64,000 nucleotides of DNA from Hippopus hippopus (GCA_946811185.2 OX328099.1:17635859-17699858); one strand, 5' to 3'. Shown: positions 10,844 through 22,401, numbered from the stretch's first letter. Made by a program: numbers and translations. Notes: generated from the sequence alone by a model not told the origin.

Positions 10844-11446
10844 TATCTCTGCAGGCAATTTAAAAACAGTTATGTATGGGAAAGATAGGACAACAACTTT
10901 GGGTTTTTTTTTTTAAACTGAGCAGATTAAACCATATTTAGGAAATCCTCAAGAGAAAATGCTAGCAATTTCATTACTGTATTGTATTTGTGAGATTGCA
11001 ATTAGAATTTTTTGTTTCTCTGTTTTCCTGGTAATTGAATGGCATGAACTAAATATTGAGCATTGCTACACAATGTTTGATAATTATTTTTGTTACTTTT
11101 TTGGCTACAAGTAACAGTTTTACAGTTCAAAGATTTTGGAAAAGATCAACGACCCAGTGTGTTTTATCAATGGTGGTAGGGTAATGAAAATTTAACTTAA
11201 AATGTTACTGTATGATCTTCACACATCAAAACTTTACATTGGTTGTGCCATAAGAGATAATCATACAGTCTCTCTGAGGATGGGATTCGTACACATGCAC
11301 TGTATGATCTGTAGTATGCACATAACAAACTAATGTTGCCAACATTAATTCTAGTTTTAACATTCATTGTCCTGCCAGGAACTGGAACTTTGACCAACGG
11401 TACCAACCACACTTTAACTGATCATCAGACAATAATTACTATATAT

Positions 11447-11673
11447 TTAACTCTTTACCAAACAACAAAATTTTACATTTGGCTAAATTAAATGTGTTTG
11501 AAAGAGACAAATTTAATGTAAGTGAAAACTTGAAATTTGTTACTCAAAGGTAGAAAACATCATGGGAAAATGAGAAAATGCTGGTTACCAGCATTTTCTC
11601 CATTTCCCACAATGTTTTCAATAGCCTTCTTTTTTAGGGTTGTGAAAAGTTGTATTCTGCAGTAAAGTGTTAA
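11447..11673 (+). repeat. TTAA hairpin MITE
   Basis: Near full length, with AGACAAATTTAATGTAAGTG in the A half and an intact hairpin centre. Confidence 0.87.
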
Positions 11674-11974
11674 TGAAGCTGGATCTCATGTTGGCAGACA
11701 GAAAACACCAAATCTAAAAAGATGGGTAGAATCTAGGTTTGAGAAGCAAAAAATCTGTTTGACATAACAGTGACCATTGTCTGATATCAAAGAAAAAACT
11801 TGCTGAGTGCTCAACAATTAGTTGATTGCCAAGTTTCAGGCACAGAGGACATTGGAGCCTAAGGTATGAATAATTTAAACTGCTGCTCCCCAAGAAAAGA
11901 TAGGGTACATCTTTTTTCAAGGTCTAAAACAACAACCCCTGTCAATGAAAAGACCTTTCGGTCAATGTTGTAAT

Positions 11975-12060
11975 GATGGTGTAGATCCAAGATTAAGCTG
12001 CATGTTCTCTTCAGTCTGATCTGATCTTGATCTTGAACTAATGCTTGAGCTGTATATGCT
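11975..12060. repeat. R2 palindromic repeat, decayed
   Basis: GGTGTAGATCCAAGATTAAG with return arm CAGTCTGATCTGATCTTGAT. Confidence 0.6.
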
Positions 12061-12389
12061 GTCCTTGACATGGAATGGTATACAGTAAGTAGATACTGAG
12101 GGGAGAAGAGTGTGTTTTTTTTGACATTCCATTGGTAGAGGTTTTCTGCAGTTGGTCTCAAGAAAAAAGTAAGCTGTAGTGCTTCTCATAATTCTTTATG
12201 TCAAGTGTAATTCTGAATTTTAAGAGAGGATCTTTCTCGTTGTTTTGACTTTATGGAGAGGTTTTGTCATGTCTTAGTCTTACTGTCACAAAAAAAACTT
12301 TTTTTTTTATTTCTCCCTCCTGCTGATAGTTTTTGCTGTGTGTGGAGCACAAGACAATTCAGGTCGTTAAACTATGCAACCAGACAGAG

Positions 12390-12616
12390 TTAATCCTTTC
12401 CCAAACAATCCCTGGTTTTCGAGACCCTGAAAAAGAAACCTTTTGAAAACATCATGGAAAAGGAGAAAATGCTGGTAACCAGCATTTTCTCCTTTTCCCA
12501 TAATGTTTTCTACCCTCCTAGAAGAAATTTCAATTTTTGAGTCACATTAATTTTGTCGTCTGCTAATGCTTTCAATTTGGAACAGTCTAAAATTTTGTTG
12601 TCTGGTAAAGAGTTGA
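12390..12616 (-). repeat. TTAA hairpin MITE
   Basis: B-end CCTTTCCCAAACAATCCC; A half carries CTGCTAATGCTTTCAATTTG and GAACAGTC, variants shared with the 16032 copy, so the two are close relatives. Confidence 0.87.
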
Positions 12617-12803
12617 AGGAAAGGATCACTCCACATTTTTTTCAATCATTTAATATTTGAGCATCCATTTTAGTCAAATACGACCAAGTGGTGTTTCAGC
12701 TGTAAATTAATTTGATAAATTACGGGGTAATGCTTTTTAAGGACAATGTTTTTAATAGAGTGATAAGAGAACAATTGCCATCAATTTTTAAAATGAACAT
12801 ATC

Positions 12804-13256
12804 GACTGTTTACCCAGCAACAAAATTTCGGACTTATCCAAGTTGAAACCATTTGCAGATGACAAATTAACTCATTACCACAAGACAGAAATGTAGACTC
12901 ATCCAAACTGAAAGCATTTGCAGACGACAATTCAAATATGGCTCAAATGATGGAAACTGTCTTTAATAGTGCAGAAAAACTTTGTGGGAAAAGGAGAAAA
13001 TGCTGGTTACCAGCATTTTCTTCTTTTCCCACTATGTTTTCAGAAGGGTTCTTCCTGATGGTCGTTAAAACTCGGGATTATGTAGTAAAGGGTTAAATAT
13101 TGCTAAAATGCAGGGATTGTCTTAAAAAGGTGGAAAACTATGTGGGAAAGGGAGAAAATACTGGTTGCAAGCATGCTCTTCTTTTCCCAAAATGTTTTCA
13201 AAAGCCTTCTTTTTATCACAGTTGTTAAAACACTGGATTGTTTGTTAAAGAATTAA
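12804..13256 (+). repeat. TTAA hairpin MITE, outer copy of a self-nest
   Basis: Left part ends GATGACAAATTAA at 12870; right part resumes TTAAATATTGCTAAAATGC at 13093 and runs through the hairpin to TTGTTAAAGAATTAA. The break is exactly at the internal TTAA of the consensus GACAAATTAAATGTGGCTC. Confidence 0.83.
12867..13096 (+). repeat. TTAA hairpin MITE, inner copy of a self-nest
   Basis: Complete 230 bp copy flanked by TTAA on both sides inside the 12804-13256 copy. Confidence 0.88.
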
Positions 13257-13308
13257 GAACAGAAAATGTGAACATCATAATTTATACTGAAGTGTTGTGG
13301 AAGAGTTT

Positions 13309-13512
13309 GAGTCTTTACCACATGACAAAGTCTTAGACCGGTGCTATTTGAAAATAATTTCAAAAGAAAGATTGAATATAACTCAGTAAGATTTGTAGGA
13401 TACATTGGTGAAAAAGGAGAATATGCTGGTAACAAGCATTTTCTCCTTTTCCCAGAATGTTTTCAAAAGGACTTCTTTTTCAGGGTGCTTAAAACTGGTG
13501 ATTGTATGATGG
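13309..13512 (+). repeat. TTAA hairpin MITE, ends decayed
   Basis: TCTTTACCACATGACAAAGT A-end, hairpin with loop GGTAACAAGCATT, B-end ending ATTGTATGATGG. Confidence 0.75.
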
Positions 13513-13879
13513 CATACACAATTATATCTTTGGCCATTTACAACTGAAAAAGAAATGTTGCGAAGACATGTGTTGATAAATAAAAACAATTGTGCTTATG
13601 ATGCGATTCCAAGTGTGCCAAGATGAAGGAAAGATTACTTAGACAATCTTTAATGAGAATGGAGTTATGTAGATCATGACAGAAAAGGGTAAGCATGAAG
13701 GAGAAAATAAAGATACAATCACCAAGTAATCATCATGTCAGAAATGCCTTTGGCCAGCAATACTGGACATTTCTAAAGAAGTGCCTGGTCAAGAGGCTCC
13801 TGTGATAGGTTATTGGATCAACGATCAATGACATTGTTACCATCAGTATTTATGTATGAGCCATGCTTTGGAAAAGGGG
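13513..13879. other. intronic sequence without recognised feature
   Basis: No repeat or coding frame that I can support. Confidence 0.55.
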
Positions 13880-14115
13880 GGTTTAATGCATCTTCATAAT
13901 GCATTGCACCAAGCAAAACATCACATAGTTAGAATTCCATGAAATCTATTTTGTCTAACAACAGACTGAATCATGTGGTAGACATGTCCTTTGACATGCA
14001 ATAGACCAATAGAAAAAATTTTGGCCCAGGTCAGCCTGCACAGTGTGTGCAGGCTGACCTGGATTGGTACTTTTTGCAGATACATTAAACACCCTTTTCA
14101 CAGAGCATGCCTCAT
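13880..14115 (+). repeat. R3 palindromic repeat, long copy
   Basis: Central palindrome CCAGGTCAGCCTGCACAG / TGTGCAGGCTGACCTGG at 14026-14063, with flanks (GGTTTAATGCATCTTC, GCAAAACATCACA, TGAATCATG.GGTAGAC, CACCCTTTTCACAGAGCATG) shared with 24912-25135. Confidence 0.75.
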
Positions 14116-14334
14116 CTAAATGCCACCATATTTTGATTTACAGTAATTTCTTACTTCAAAAACATGCAAAAATGCTGAAAAACTATGTTTCTCACAGTTA
14201 CTTTCTCAAAAGCACTTGGCATTTAAAGCATCAAAAGAGGGATGACTGTGTGATAGGAAGAGTTAATTGTATTGGTGGTATATCAATAGTTGCCTTTAGG
14301 GTCATTGTCAGACACTATCTTCTGGTAGAAAACT

Positions 14335-14425
14335 TAATTAACCCTGTACCAAATCGTAAATACGTAGACTTAAACCAAACTCAATGAATATGTAAAGGAT
14401 AGCAATGTGAGGGATCAGATTTAAA
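14335..14425 (+). repeat. TTAA hairpin MITE, A-end fragment
   Basis: TTAACCCTGTACCAAATCG and TAGACTTAAACCAAACTCAA, then no hairpin. Confidence 0.6.
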
Positions 14426-14715
14426 TGATACATGGTACAGATTAATTGTTATCTTTTTCAGAAAAGCGAACACTTGTTGCCAGTGTGAAGGTTGCTTTTC
14501 TTGTAGTTCATGATTCGTCTAGTACTAGCGGAAATAATCATCTTCCAGGAGAGACAAAGGTTAAGAACAGAAAAAACATTCTATAATCAGACTGTGGGTT
14601 TAAGGTAATAGCCATAAAATGAAATTTGCAGAGAAAATCTGGCGTTCCTTCTTCGCCTTCAGTTTTCTTCTTTTGGACTTGAGCAACTGCTTATTACAGC
14701 CTTATGAATGAACCT

Positions 14716-14945
14716 TTAAATCTTTACCACACAACCTGGAGTTTCAATGACCCTTAGGAAATGCTGCTTTTAAAAACCTTGTGGGGAAAAGAGAAAATGC
14801 TGGTAACCAGCATTTTCTCTTTTTTCCACAAGGTTTATACACTTTTACAGACAAATTTCATCATTTCAGCCCCCATTCTATCTTGCGTCTGCAAATGCTT
14901 TCAATTTTGACCAGTCTAAAATTTTGTCTTCTGGTAAAGAGTTAA
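14716..14945 (-). repeat. TTAA hairpin MITE
   Basis: Full-length with slightly changed hairpin arms (ACCTTGTGGGGAAAAGAG, TTTTTTCCACAAGG). Confidence 0.87.
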
Positions 14946-15128
14946 CATTTATCTGCAATTGAACCCATAATGCATGAGTCAAAGGTCAAACTGTGTTGAG
15001 TTACATTTGATTTACATTCAAAGATCTCTTCTTATGTATTGACCATGATTACAATTCTTGGGAAGTTCAGTGGGAAGTCAGGGGCTGCATGGAATCAATC
15101 TATGGATTATTTTTCCTGTTATCCACAC

Positions 15129-15357
15129 TTAAACCGTTACCACACAATCCCGACTTTTAACGACCCTGAGAAAGAAGCCTTCTGAAAACATTGTGGGAAA
15201 AGGAGAAAATGCTGGTAACCAGCATTTTCTCCATTTCCCACAATGTTTTCTACCCTTCCAAAATCAAATTTCAATTTCTGATTCACATTTATTTTGTTGT
15301 CTGCAAATGTTTTCGATTTGGACTAGTCCAAAATTTTGTCGTTTGGTAAAGGGTTAA
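15129..15357 (-). repeat. TTAA hairpin MITE, 229 bp
   Basis: One of the least diverged copies: B-end ACACAATCCCGACTTTTAAC, A-end AAAATTTTGTCGTTTGG. Confidence 0.92.
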
Positions 15358-15414
15358 GCAAAATCAGTATCTGTCATCTGCTTCTGTGGACACTTGATTG
15401 CTAAGTTTGGGCAG

Positions 15415-15480
15415 ACAGTTTAGATCAAGATGAGATTGCGGAGACATGTAGTCTAATCTCGGGTAATGCTGTCCAGTAGT
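15415..15480. repeat. R2 palindromic repeat, decayed
   Basis: TTAGATCAAGATGAGATTGC and GTCTAATCTCGGGTAATGCT arms. Confidence 0.45.
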
Positions 15481-15639
15481 CTGATAGATAATCTAACCAG
15501 AGGATTTAGGAAATGCCAAACAATGGGTATATTTTTTCTTGACTGAAGATGTCCTATTCACTCACTAGGCTAAGAGGACAAAGTTCAGTTTTAACTGTTA
15601 CAGATCCCATCACAGCCATAGTTGTCATTGCAGTCAGTG

Positions 15640-15702
15640 TTGATCAAGATCAGACTGCACAAAACCTGTAGACTGATTGTTTGTCTACACTGTCCACTTT
15701 GT
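15640..15702. repeat. R2 palindromic repeat
   Basis: GATCAAGATCAGACTGCACA and the return arm GACTGATTGTTTGTCTACAC. Confidence 0.65.
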
Positions 15703-16031
15703 AGAGACATCCTAAGGACAATACTGAACAACAACCTTGAAGTTGCAGTAATACAGTAGTTATTTCTAGATTGAAAATGTCTATTGGTTTATTTTGCAGA
15801 CTGGATTTGATAACAGAAAAGCAGAAAGCTCTGCTTTCTGTATGTATTTGCCTTTGACAATATTTTTCCAGACATTGATGAAGGGGAGTGAAAGCATCGA
15901 TGAAAACCAATAGGTCTCTCCTTTTCCTTGTCATATGAGTCATTCTGTCCTTGTAGGGATGAAATCAAGAATGCAAACACAAAATATTCTAGGGTTGCAA
16001 TTTTTAACCCTTTACCAAACAGTCCGATGGT

Positions 16032-17759
16032 TTAACTCTTTACCAAACAATCCCTGGTTTTCACGACTCTGTGAAAGAAGTCTTTTGAAAAGATTGTGGG
16101 AAAAGGAGAAAATGCTGGTAACCAGCATTTTTAGCTCAGCTGAGCACGAAGTGCTCAGGATGAGCTATTGTGATCACTCACCGTCTGTCAGCGTCCGTCC
16201 GTCGTCCATCCGTCCGTCGTCCGTCTGTTCACATTTTTTTGTTTACACTCTAGCATCTACAAATATTAACCAATCAGCACCAAGCTTGGTCAAAATATAT
16301 ATGACCATAAGATCTCGAATGAGTTCGATTATGGGTCTAATCGGACCACAACAACTGGAGTTATTTGCCCTTGAATTAGAAAAATTGCTATATTTGACTT
16401 CGTTTACACTGTAGCATCTACAAATATCAACCAATCAGCACCAAACTTGGTCAAAATATATATGACTATAAGATCTCGGATGAGTTCAATAAAGGGTCTA
16501 ATCGGACCAGAACGACTGGAGTTACTTGCCCTTGAATTAGAAAAATTGCTATATTTGACTTTGTTTACACTCTAGCATCTACAATTATTAACCAATCAGC
16601 ACCAAACTTGGTCAAAATATATATGACCATAAGATCTCAGATGAGTTCAATAATGGGTCTAATCGGACCAGAACAACTGGAGTTATTTGCCCTTGAATTA
16701 GGAAGTTCTATAGAATAGTTCTTTGTCTGGACCATAACTTTGTCATTTCCAGTCTGATTGACTTGAAACTTGGCATTTGTGTTTGTAGCAATAACACGGA
16801 GTGCAGTGTGAAAGAACCATAACTCTACCTGGTACTGTCTATGAGTTTTTTCCCTTTGATCATCATTTTTACAGCATTTTCTGCTTGTCCGGAATATAAC
16901 TTTGTCATCTCTAGCCTGAACATCTTCAAATTTGGTATGCATGATTGTTGAAAAATTACGAAGTGCAGTGCACAAGAACCATAACTCTTCCTAGCACGAA
17001 TTTTGAGTTACTTCCCCTTTGACCTTCATTTTAATAGCATTTCTTGCTTGTCCTGAGCAAAATTTTTGTCATCTTAAGTAGGAATGACTTGAAATATGGT
17101 ATGCTTATTTGTTGCAATATTTGGATGTGCAGTGCACAAGAATTGTAACTCTACCTCGTGCTGTCTTTGAGTTATTTCTCTTTGATTGTCATTTTTACAG
17201 CATTTAGTGCTTGTCCGGAATATAACTTTGTCATCTCAAGTCAGAACATCTTCAAACTTGGTATGCATGTTTGTTGCAATATTACCGAGTACTGTGCGCA
17301 AGAACAATAACTCTACCTGGCGCGGATTTTGAGTAATTCCACTTTGATCTTCATTTTTACAATATTTCTTGCTTGTCAGGAATGGAACTTTGAATTCTCA
17401 AGTCAAATTGACTTGAGACTTGGTAAACATGTTTGTTGCATTACCTGCCCTTTGCAATTATTATACCTCCTCGACAACTGGCGGTGGGACGGGCATATCT
17501 TGTGACAATTTGCTGCTCTTGTTTCATTATCATTTGGCCTTGAACCTCGATATTTGGTATTTATCTTCATTGTAGACCTTTACTGCTTAGTACTCAGGTG
17601 AGCGATATAGGACCATCATGGTCCTCTTGTCTCCTTTTCCCACAATGTTTTCTACCCTTCCTAAAACAAATTTAAATTTTTGAGTCACTTCATTTTTCTC
17701 ATCTGCTAATACTTTCAATTTGGAACAGTCTAAAATTTTGTCGTCTGGTAAAGAGTTAA
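16032..17759 (-). repeat. TTAA hairpin MITE, middle layer of a triple nest
   Basis: B-end and left hairpin arm run to 16130 (GGTAACCAGCATTT); the right arm resumes at 17630 (TCTCCTTTTCCCACAATG) and continues to GTAAAGAGTTAA. Confidence 0.88.
16131..17629 (+). mobile_element. Helentron-like (HINE-type) element inserted at a MITE hairpin tip
   Basis: 1.5 kb element from TTAGCTCAGCTGAGCACGAA (hairpin GAGCACGAAGTGCTC) to AGGTGAGCGATATAGG, the hairpin GGACCATCATGGTCC and TCTTG. Two tandem cores: ~161 bp units starting near 16241, 16402, 16563 (GTTTACACTCTAGCATCTAC) and ~164 bp units near 16721, 16885, 17049, 17213, 17375 (CTTGTCCGGAATATAACTTT). It sits between T residues of the host hairpin, as Helentrons do; boundaries are uncertain by 1 bp. 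No protein-coding capacity. Confidence 0.72.
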
Positions 17760-18045
17760 AGATTTTAAGGAAGAAAGCTTTTCAAAACATTATGAAAAAA
17801 GAAGATGCAGGCAACCAGAATTTTGTCCTATTCACGCAAAGTTTTCCACCTGTTTAAAGACACTCTGCAAAATTGTCTGAAAATGCTTTCAATTTAGATA
17901 TGTCCAGGATATGGATATGGTCATCTAGTACAGGGTTAACTCTTCCAACACCAAATATTTAAACCAGACCTCCTGCAACACTGTAAAAAATATATTCTAC
18001 TGAAACTCAGAAAGTTTCTTATCTAATAAGCTTGACTAAGCAAGC

Positions 18046-18128
18046 GGATTGAAGATCAAAAGGCGTGTACTATGCAGCTAATGCAGTCCAATCTTGATTT
18101 ATGCTGTCTGCAAAAGCGTCTGTCTCTC
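18046..18128. repeat. R2 palindromic repeat, decayed
   Basis: GATTGAAGATCAAAAGG and AGTCCAATCTTGATTTATGC, with GTCTGCAAAAGC tail. Confidence 0.45.
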
Positions 18129-18253
18129 TTTGCTTATGGAGTTGAAAGGGTAATTTTAGTTGTCTAAATGTAGATGAGTATTTGATCAGTATCAGTCCAT
18201 GCCTTCTATTTGCCTTGAAAAAGGGCGACTGATGATCTGCTGTTTTCCATTGT

Positions 18254-18466
18254 TTGACTCTTTACCAAACAACAGATTTGCGGTCTTGTCCAAATTCAAA
18301 GCATTTGCTGACAACAAATTAAATGGGGCCCAAATGGTGGAAATTGTGTTAGAAAGGGTAAAAACCATTGTTTGAAATGGAGGAAATGCTGGTTATGCTG
18401 GAATTGTTTTCAAAATCCTTCTGTTTTCAAGGTCATGAAACTTGGTATAATGTGGTAAAGGGCCAA
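18254..18466 (+). repeat. TTAA hairpin MITE, hairpin eroded
   Basis: A-end CTCTTTACCAAACAACAG, ATTTGCTGACAACAAATTAA, B-end TAATGTGGTAAAGGG. Confidence 0.78.
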
Positions 18467-19221
18467 GATCTGTAGCCAAATATGGAATGATTTCAGTTGT
18501 CTAAGCTATAAAAGGCAAAACCAGGGATTGTCTACAATTTTTTGTGAATCCTTGCCTATGAGTGAGTTTGAAAATTCTTTGAAAATACTTTTTTTTTTTT
18601 TGGACAGTTATACTTTTCCAACTCTACCCGTTTTTGGTATAGTTCTCTTTACTGATAAAAACTTTGATGTAGCTAATGTTTTCATTGTCAGAAGGATGGC
18701 TTATTTGACTTAACTTCTTTTCCTCACATATTTTTGAAAGCTAATATCTAAATTTTAGTGAAAAATATTTGAATGCTAAAGTCTTGGACTTAACGTGGGT
18801 TTTTTTTGTGTGTGTCAATAATTGTGTAAATTTTGTCCAAAGAGTATTGTTCCTTACCTGTACCCTCTCTCAGATGCTAGTGCCTTTAGATGCGCCTGCA
18901 GTTTAACAAATTTGAAAACAAATGGGGAAATTTCTCAAAATATACCTTTTCCCTGAGTAGTCATTACATTTTCTGGTTTTTCTGAACATACAAAGTTTAT
19001 TTGTACAAACTTGGTCTTCCCTTTCTCAAGGGATTTGCAAATGATTATGGTACACTGTTAGGAAATAGCTGGAAATATGACAATGTTGTCAATGTATTGG
19101 ATTGCTTGTGGAAGAACAATTTGTGCCTGAAAGAATGATGAATGGTTGCAATTGTAACTGGCAATTTTAACTGATTATCATGAATAAGCATTTCAGTACC
19201 TGTCGTACAATTGACTGTCCT
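18467..19221. other. intronic sequence without recognised feature
   Basis: T-rich; includes poly-T at 18590-18601. No supported gene or repeat. Confidence 0.55.
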
Positions 19222-19520
19222 GCTGTTTGATACTTGAACTTAGACAACTCCGGTAGTTGTTATGTTAGTTGACATGTTACCATGTACTGACAACTTTTTT
19301 GGGTGTTGTGCAGCATGCTAGTTTTGAAAATGCCAACTTTAGGAGAAATTGCCCATAAGCTGTTTTATACTTGAACTTAGATAACTTGGGTAGCTGTTAC
19401 AATAGTTGACATGTTACCACCCACTGACAACTTTTTTGGGGTTGTGCAACGTACCACTTTTGAAAACATCAATGCTTCAAGCAAAATTGCTCATAGGTAG
19501 CAATTTCTGCTGTTTGTGTC
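19222..19520 (+). repeat. direct tandem duplication, ~137 bp unit
   Basis: GCTGTTTGATACTTGAACTT at 19222 and GCTGTTTTATACTTGAACTT at 19359 begin two units that also share GTTGACATGTTACCA and CTGACAACTTTTTTGGG; a third start (GCTGTTTGTGTC) is cut off by the MITE at 19534. Confidence 0.75.
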
Positions 19521-19533
19521 AATATGCTACATG

Positions 19534-20663
19534 TTTACCTTTTACCACACAATAACGACTTTTAACAATTTTGAAAAAGAGGACTATTTAAAAACATTGT
19601 GGGAAAAGGAGAAAATGCTTGTAGCCAGCATTTTCTCCTTTTTCGCAATGTTTTCTACCCTATCAAAGACAACTTACACAATTTTTAGCAGTGTTCTGCC
19701 AAGGATTTTAAAAAGTAGGGACAAATGTCTCACTCATCCAGAAAAGTTTGAGACATTTTTAAAAATTTGGGGACAAAATCTAGAATGCATTAAAATGGTT
19801 TAAAAATAAGAAATTTAAGTTAGTTCCCCAATACCCATACTTGTTAATTGCTGTGTTCTCTTTCACTAGCCAAAATGTGGATTTAAATGCAACTATCACC
19901 GCTGATTATTTCTCATTGAGACTTTCCCTACCGCACAGTTTTCTTAAAATCCCCTTGAAAAGACTCGGCCATGACGGATGATCTACGATAGACATTCACT
20001 GCACCTTGTACATAAGAGTAGTAGTTCTGAGGTTACATTTTTTTTTCAGTAAATGCGTACTTTTTGGGGTTTTTTAAACACATTTTACAACCCATAAAGT
20101 TGCAGTCGCGATCATATTCCAAAGAGCAATATTCTTTCAAATACTAAGAACTGTCGTACAGGTATTTTTTACTATCTTCCGAAGATGTTGATTGAGTGGG
20201 AGGGGTACTGGGCATCAGAACAGCTCTGATTGTTGATATGCTTTGGCTGACCATAGAAGCTTAGGATAATACCTGGCTTTTTCGCTGTGGCGACGAAACC
20301 ATTTTCCGACTGAGATTGCAGAAAATACTACGTCATGACAGTAAAGTACACGACCAATACTTGGTTGATGTTTTCGGTCTGCGTCCAATCAAATTTCATT
20401 TTGCATATACGCACCTTTGGCGCCCATGAAAAACACTGAATTGTAATAGTTATGCGGCTGATTCCACAATTTTTGATATGCGACTGGAATCGCCTTTTAC
20501 CATTTTTTTTCTGCGACATTTTGAATTTTTTAGCTAGAAAATCGCAAATATGCGGCCTTGGCAGAACACTGTTTTTAGTCATATTTAATTTGGCGTCTGC
20601 ATAATGCTTTGGGTTTGGGTGGGTCTTAAATTTTGTCATGTGGTAATTTTGGTAGAGAGTTAA
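19534..20663 (-). repeat. TTAA hairpin MITE split by a hAT-like element
   Basis: B-end and hairpin occupy 19534-19688; A-end resumes at about 20572 (TTTAATTTGGCGTCTGC) and ends GTAGAGAGTTAA. Confidence 0.83.
19689..20571. mobile_element. non-autonomous hAT-like element (883 bp)
   Basis: Inverted termini CAGTGTTCTGCCAAGGA and, at the right end, CCTTGGCAGAACACTG; flanked by a 7-bp direct repeat TTTTTAG (19682-19688, 20572-20578). CAGTG termini with a 7-8 bp duplication are typical of hAT. No transposase frame. Removing it restores the host MITE A half. Confidence 0.8.
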
Positions 20664-21097
20664 ACTTTAAGTCAAGTTGTTTTTATATATTTTACAAAAA
20701 ATGTTTTCAAATTTGTTTGAGGCGGTAATGAGAAAAAAGCCCAGTAAAAGTTGCAAACTGCAGAATTCAGTGGTGACTCACCTAGACTGGTAAATGACAA
20801 ACTCAGCCTTTTTCTTTATTTTACTAATTTGTATTCATTTGTCAGGATCTTGTGGCGTGATCATGGTAACCAGGGTCTCTGTAATTTCCTGGTGCCTATA
20901 AGGGTGTAAAAGATGTTCTGAGAAATAGTACAACTAAAATTTCCACTTCAGATTCATTCATTAGATGGTAGGAGGATATTTACTGGTCCAGGACAGAGAA
21001 ATATGTTCATACTATGTTCCAAGAAAGCTTATTTCACTGAAACTGGGGAAAAGACTGTTCCATAAGGAAATTCATTATTTTAACATAAATAATGATA
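20664..21097. other. intronic sequence without recognised feature
   Basis: No supported gene or repeat. Confidence 0.55.
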
Positions 21098-21326
21098 TTT
21101 ACTCTTTACAAAAAGACAAAATTTTAGACTAGTCCAAATTGAAAGCAATTGCAGACGACAGAATAAATGTAACTCAAAAATTGAAATTTGTTTCCAGCAG
21201 GGTAGAAAACATTGTGGGAAAAGGAGAAAATGCTGGTTACCAGCATTTTCTCCTTTTCCCACAATGTTTTCAAAAGGCTTCTATCTTGGGGTTGTAAAAA
21301 CCAGGGATTGTTTGGTAAAGGGTTAA
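21098..21326 (+). repeat. TTAA hairpin MITE, 229 bp
   Basis: Left flank mutated to TTTA; palindrome perfect through GGTTACCAGC. Confidence 0.9.
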
Positions 21327-21525
21327 TAGTATTTATACTTGCACTATGAATTAACATAGAGGTATTGCACCAGCATTAAATTACCAGTAACAGCAGCATA
21401 ACAGTATCCTTTGTTTAGCATTTTCCTGTGGTGCATAAAACGGGGCTTGTGAAAATGGTGAAGCTGAAAATTTTTACAGTGAATGAAGCACAAAGATGCT
21501 GAAAGATTTGTTTTAGGGGAAGCAA

Positions 21526-21717
21526 TTAATACTTTACCAAACAGTACTACGTCCAAGAGGAAGAAAGCTTTTGAATACATTGTGAGAACAGAAGAAAATG
21601 TTGGTACACTTTTTAAAGACAAATGCAAAAGTTAGGGCCATATTTTCATTGTCATCTGCAACTGCTGTCGAATATAGATCAGCCAAAAACTAAAATTGTT
21701 CTGTGGTAAAGAGTTAA
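21526..21717 (-). repeat. TTAA hairpin MITE, right hairpin arm deleted
   Basis: TTAATACTTTACCAAACAG to TGTGGTAAAGAGTTAA; the loop passes directly from ATGTTGGTACAC into the A half. Confidence 0.78.
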
Positions 21718-22013
21718 AACATCTGAATTATTTTCTACCAATTTTTGCTGGGATGGAAAGGTGTGAACTATTAGATGTAGCCTTATTTAAAGTGTCTTAT
21801 ATCTGCTGACCTCATCCCAAAGTTGGTACAATTGATTTTGTCTGCAGACAATACATTGAAACTATCAGGAAATGTTATGTCTCAGCCATTTTAATGCTTT
21901 CTTTGCCAGACTCAAGTATTTCACATTCCTGGAGGAAAAAGTTTCTTGCAATCTCCATTAGTGACAATGTGAAAAGGCACATTCAGTCTTGGCTTGCTTT
22001 CTTATCATAAATT

Positions 22014-22345
22014 CCACACTGTATGCATTTTTAGCTCTGCCTTTTTAAATGAAAAAGTCAATGTAATGCCATCGCCCTGTTGATGTCTGCGTTGTTGTGG
22101 TCATGCAAAAATTTTGGCATTTTACAATATCTCTGTCATCACTGTAGATATTCACTTAAAACTTGAACAAGTTGTTAACTATCTAAAGGGGAACATATAC
22201 AACAAGGGCAGGTAAACATCAAAGTATTTTTTTGACACAGTTATGCCCCTTTTTGACTTGGAATTTTCACTGATGATTAAGCACCTGCAGCCAAGCGTTG
22301 GTACCGGCATGCGATGTTATTTTCAATCTAAATATTGGTCTGGAA
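22014..22345 (+). repeat. dispersed repeat, copy 2
   Basis: ATCAAAGTATTTTTTTGACA, CAGTTATGCCCCTTTTTGAC and GGAATTTTCACTGATGATTA parallel 7303-7439. Confidence 0.5.
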
Positions 22346-22401
22346 GTTCATTGATTCATTCTGAAACAGTGTGTTTACCATGGAAATAAATCTGTATATA
22401 T

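Larger units (their letters stand above)
16004..17939 (-). repeat. TTAA hairpin MITE, outermost layer of a triple nest
   Basis: Left 30 bp (CCCTTTACCAAACAGTCCGA) stop at an internal TTAA; sequence resumes at 17760 with AGATTTTAAGGAAGAAAGC, hairpin remnant and A-end to CAGGGTTAA. The break corresponds to GTTTTAACGACCC of the consensus B half. Confidence 0.78.

Noticed and set aside
15935..16414. 159-codon frame, the longest in the window
   Set aside because: It runs through MITE termini, a hairpin arm and the 5' end of a HINE, so it is a composite of repeats.
16637..16975. 112-codon antisense frame as a transposase
   Set aside because: It lies across the tandem cores of the HINE and repeats itself with the unit period; no catalytic motifs.
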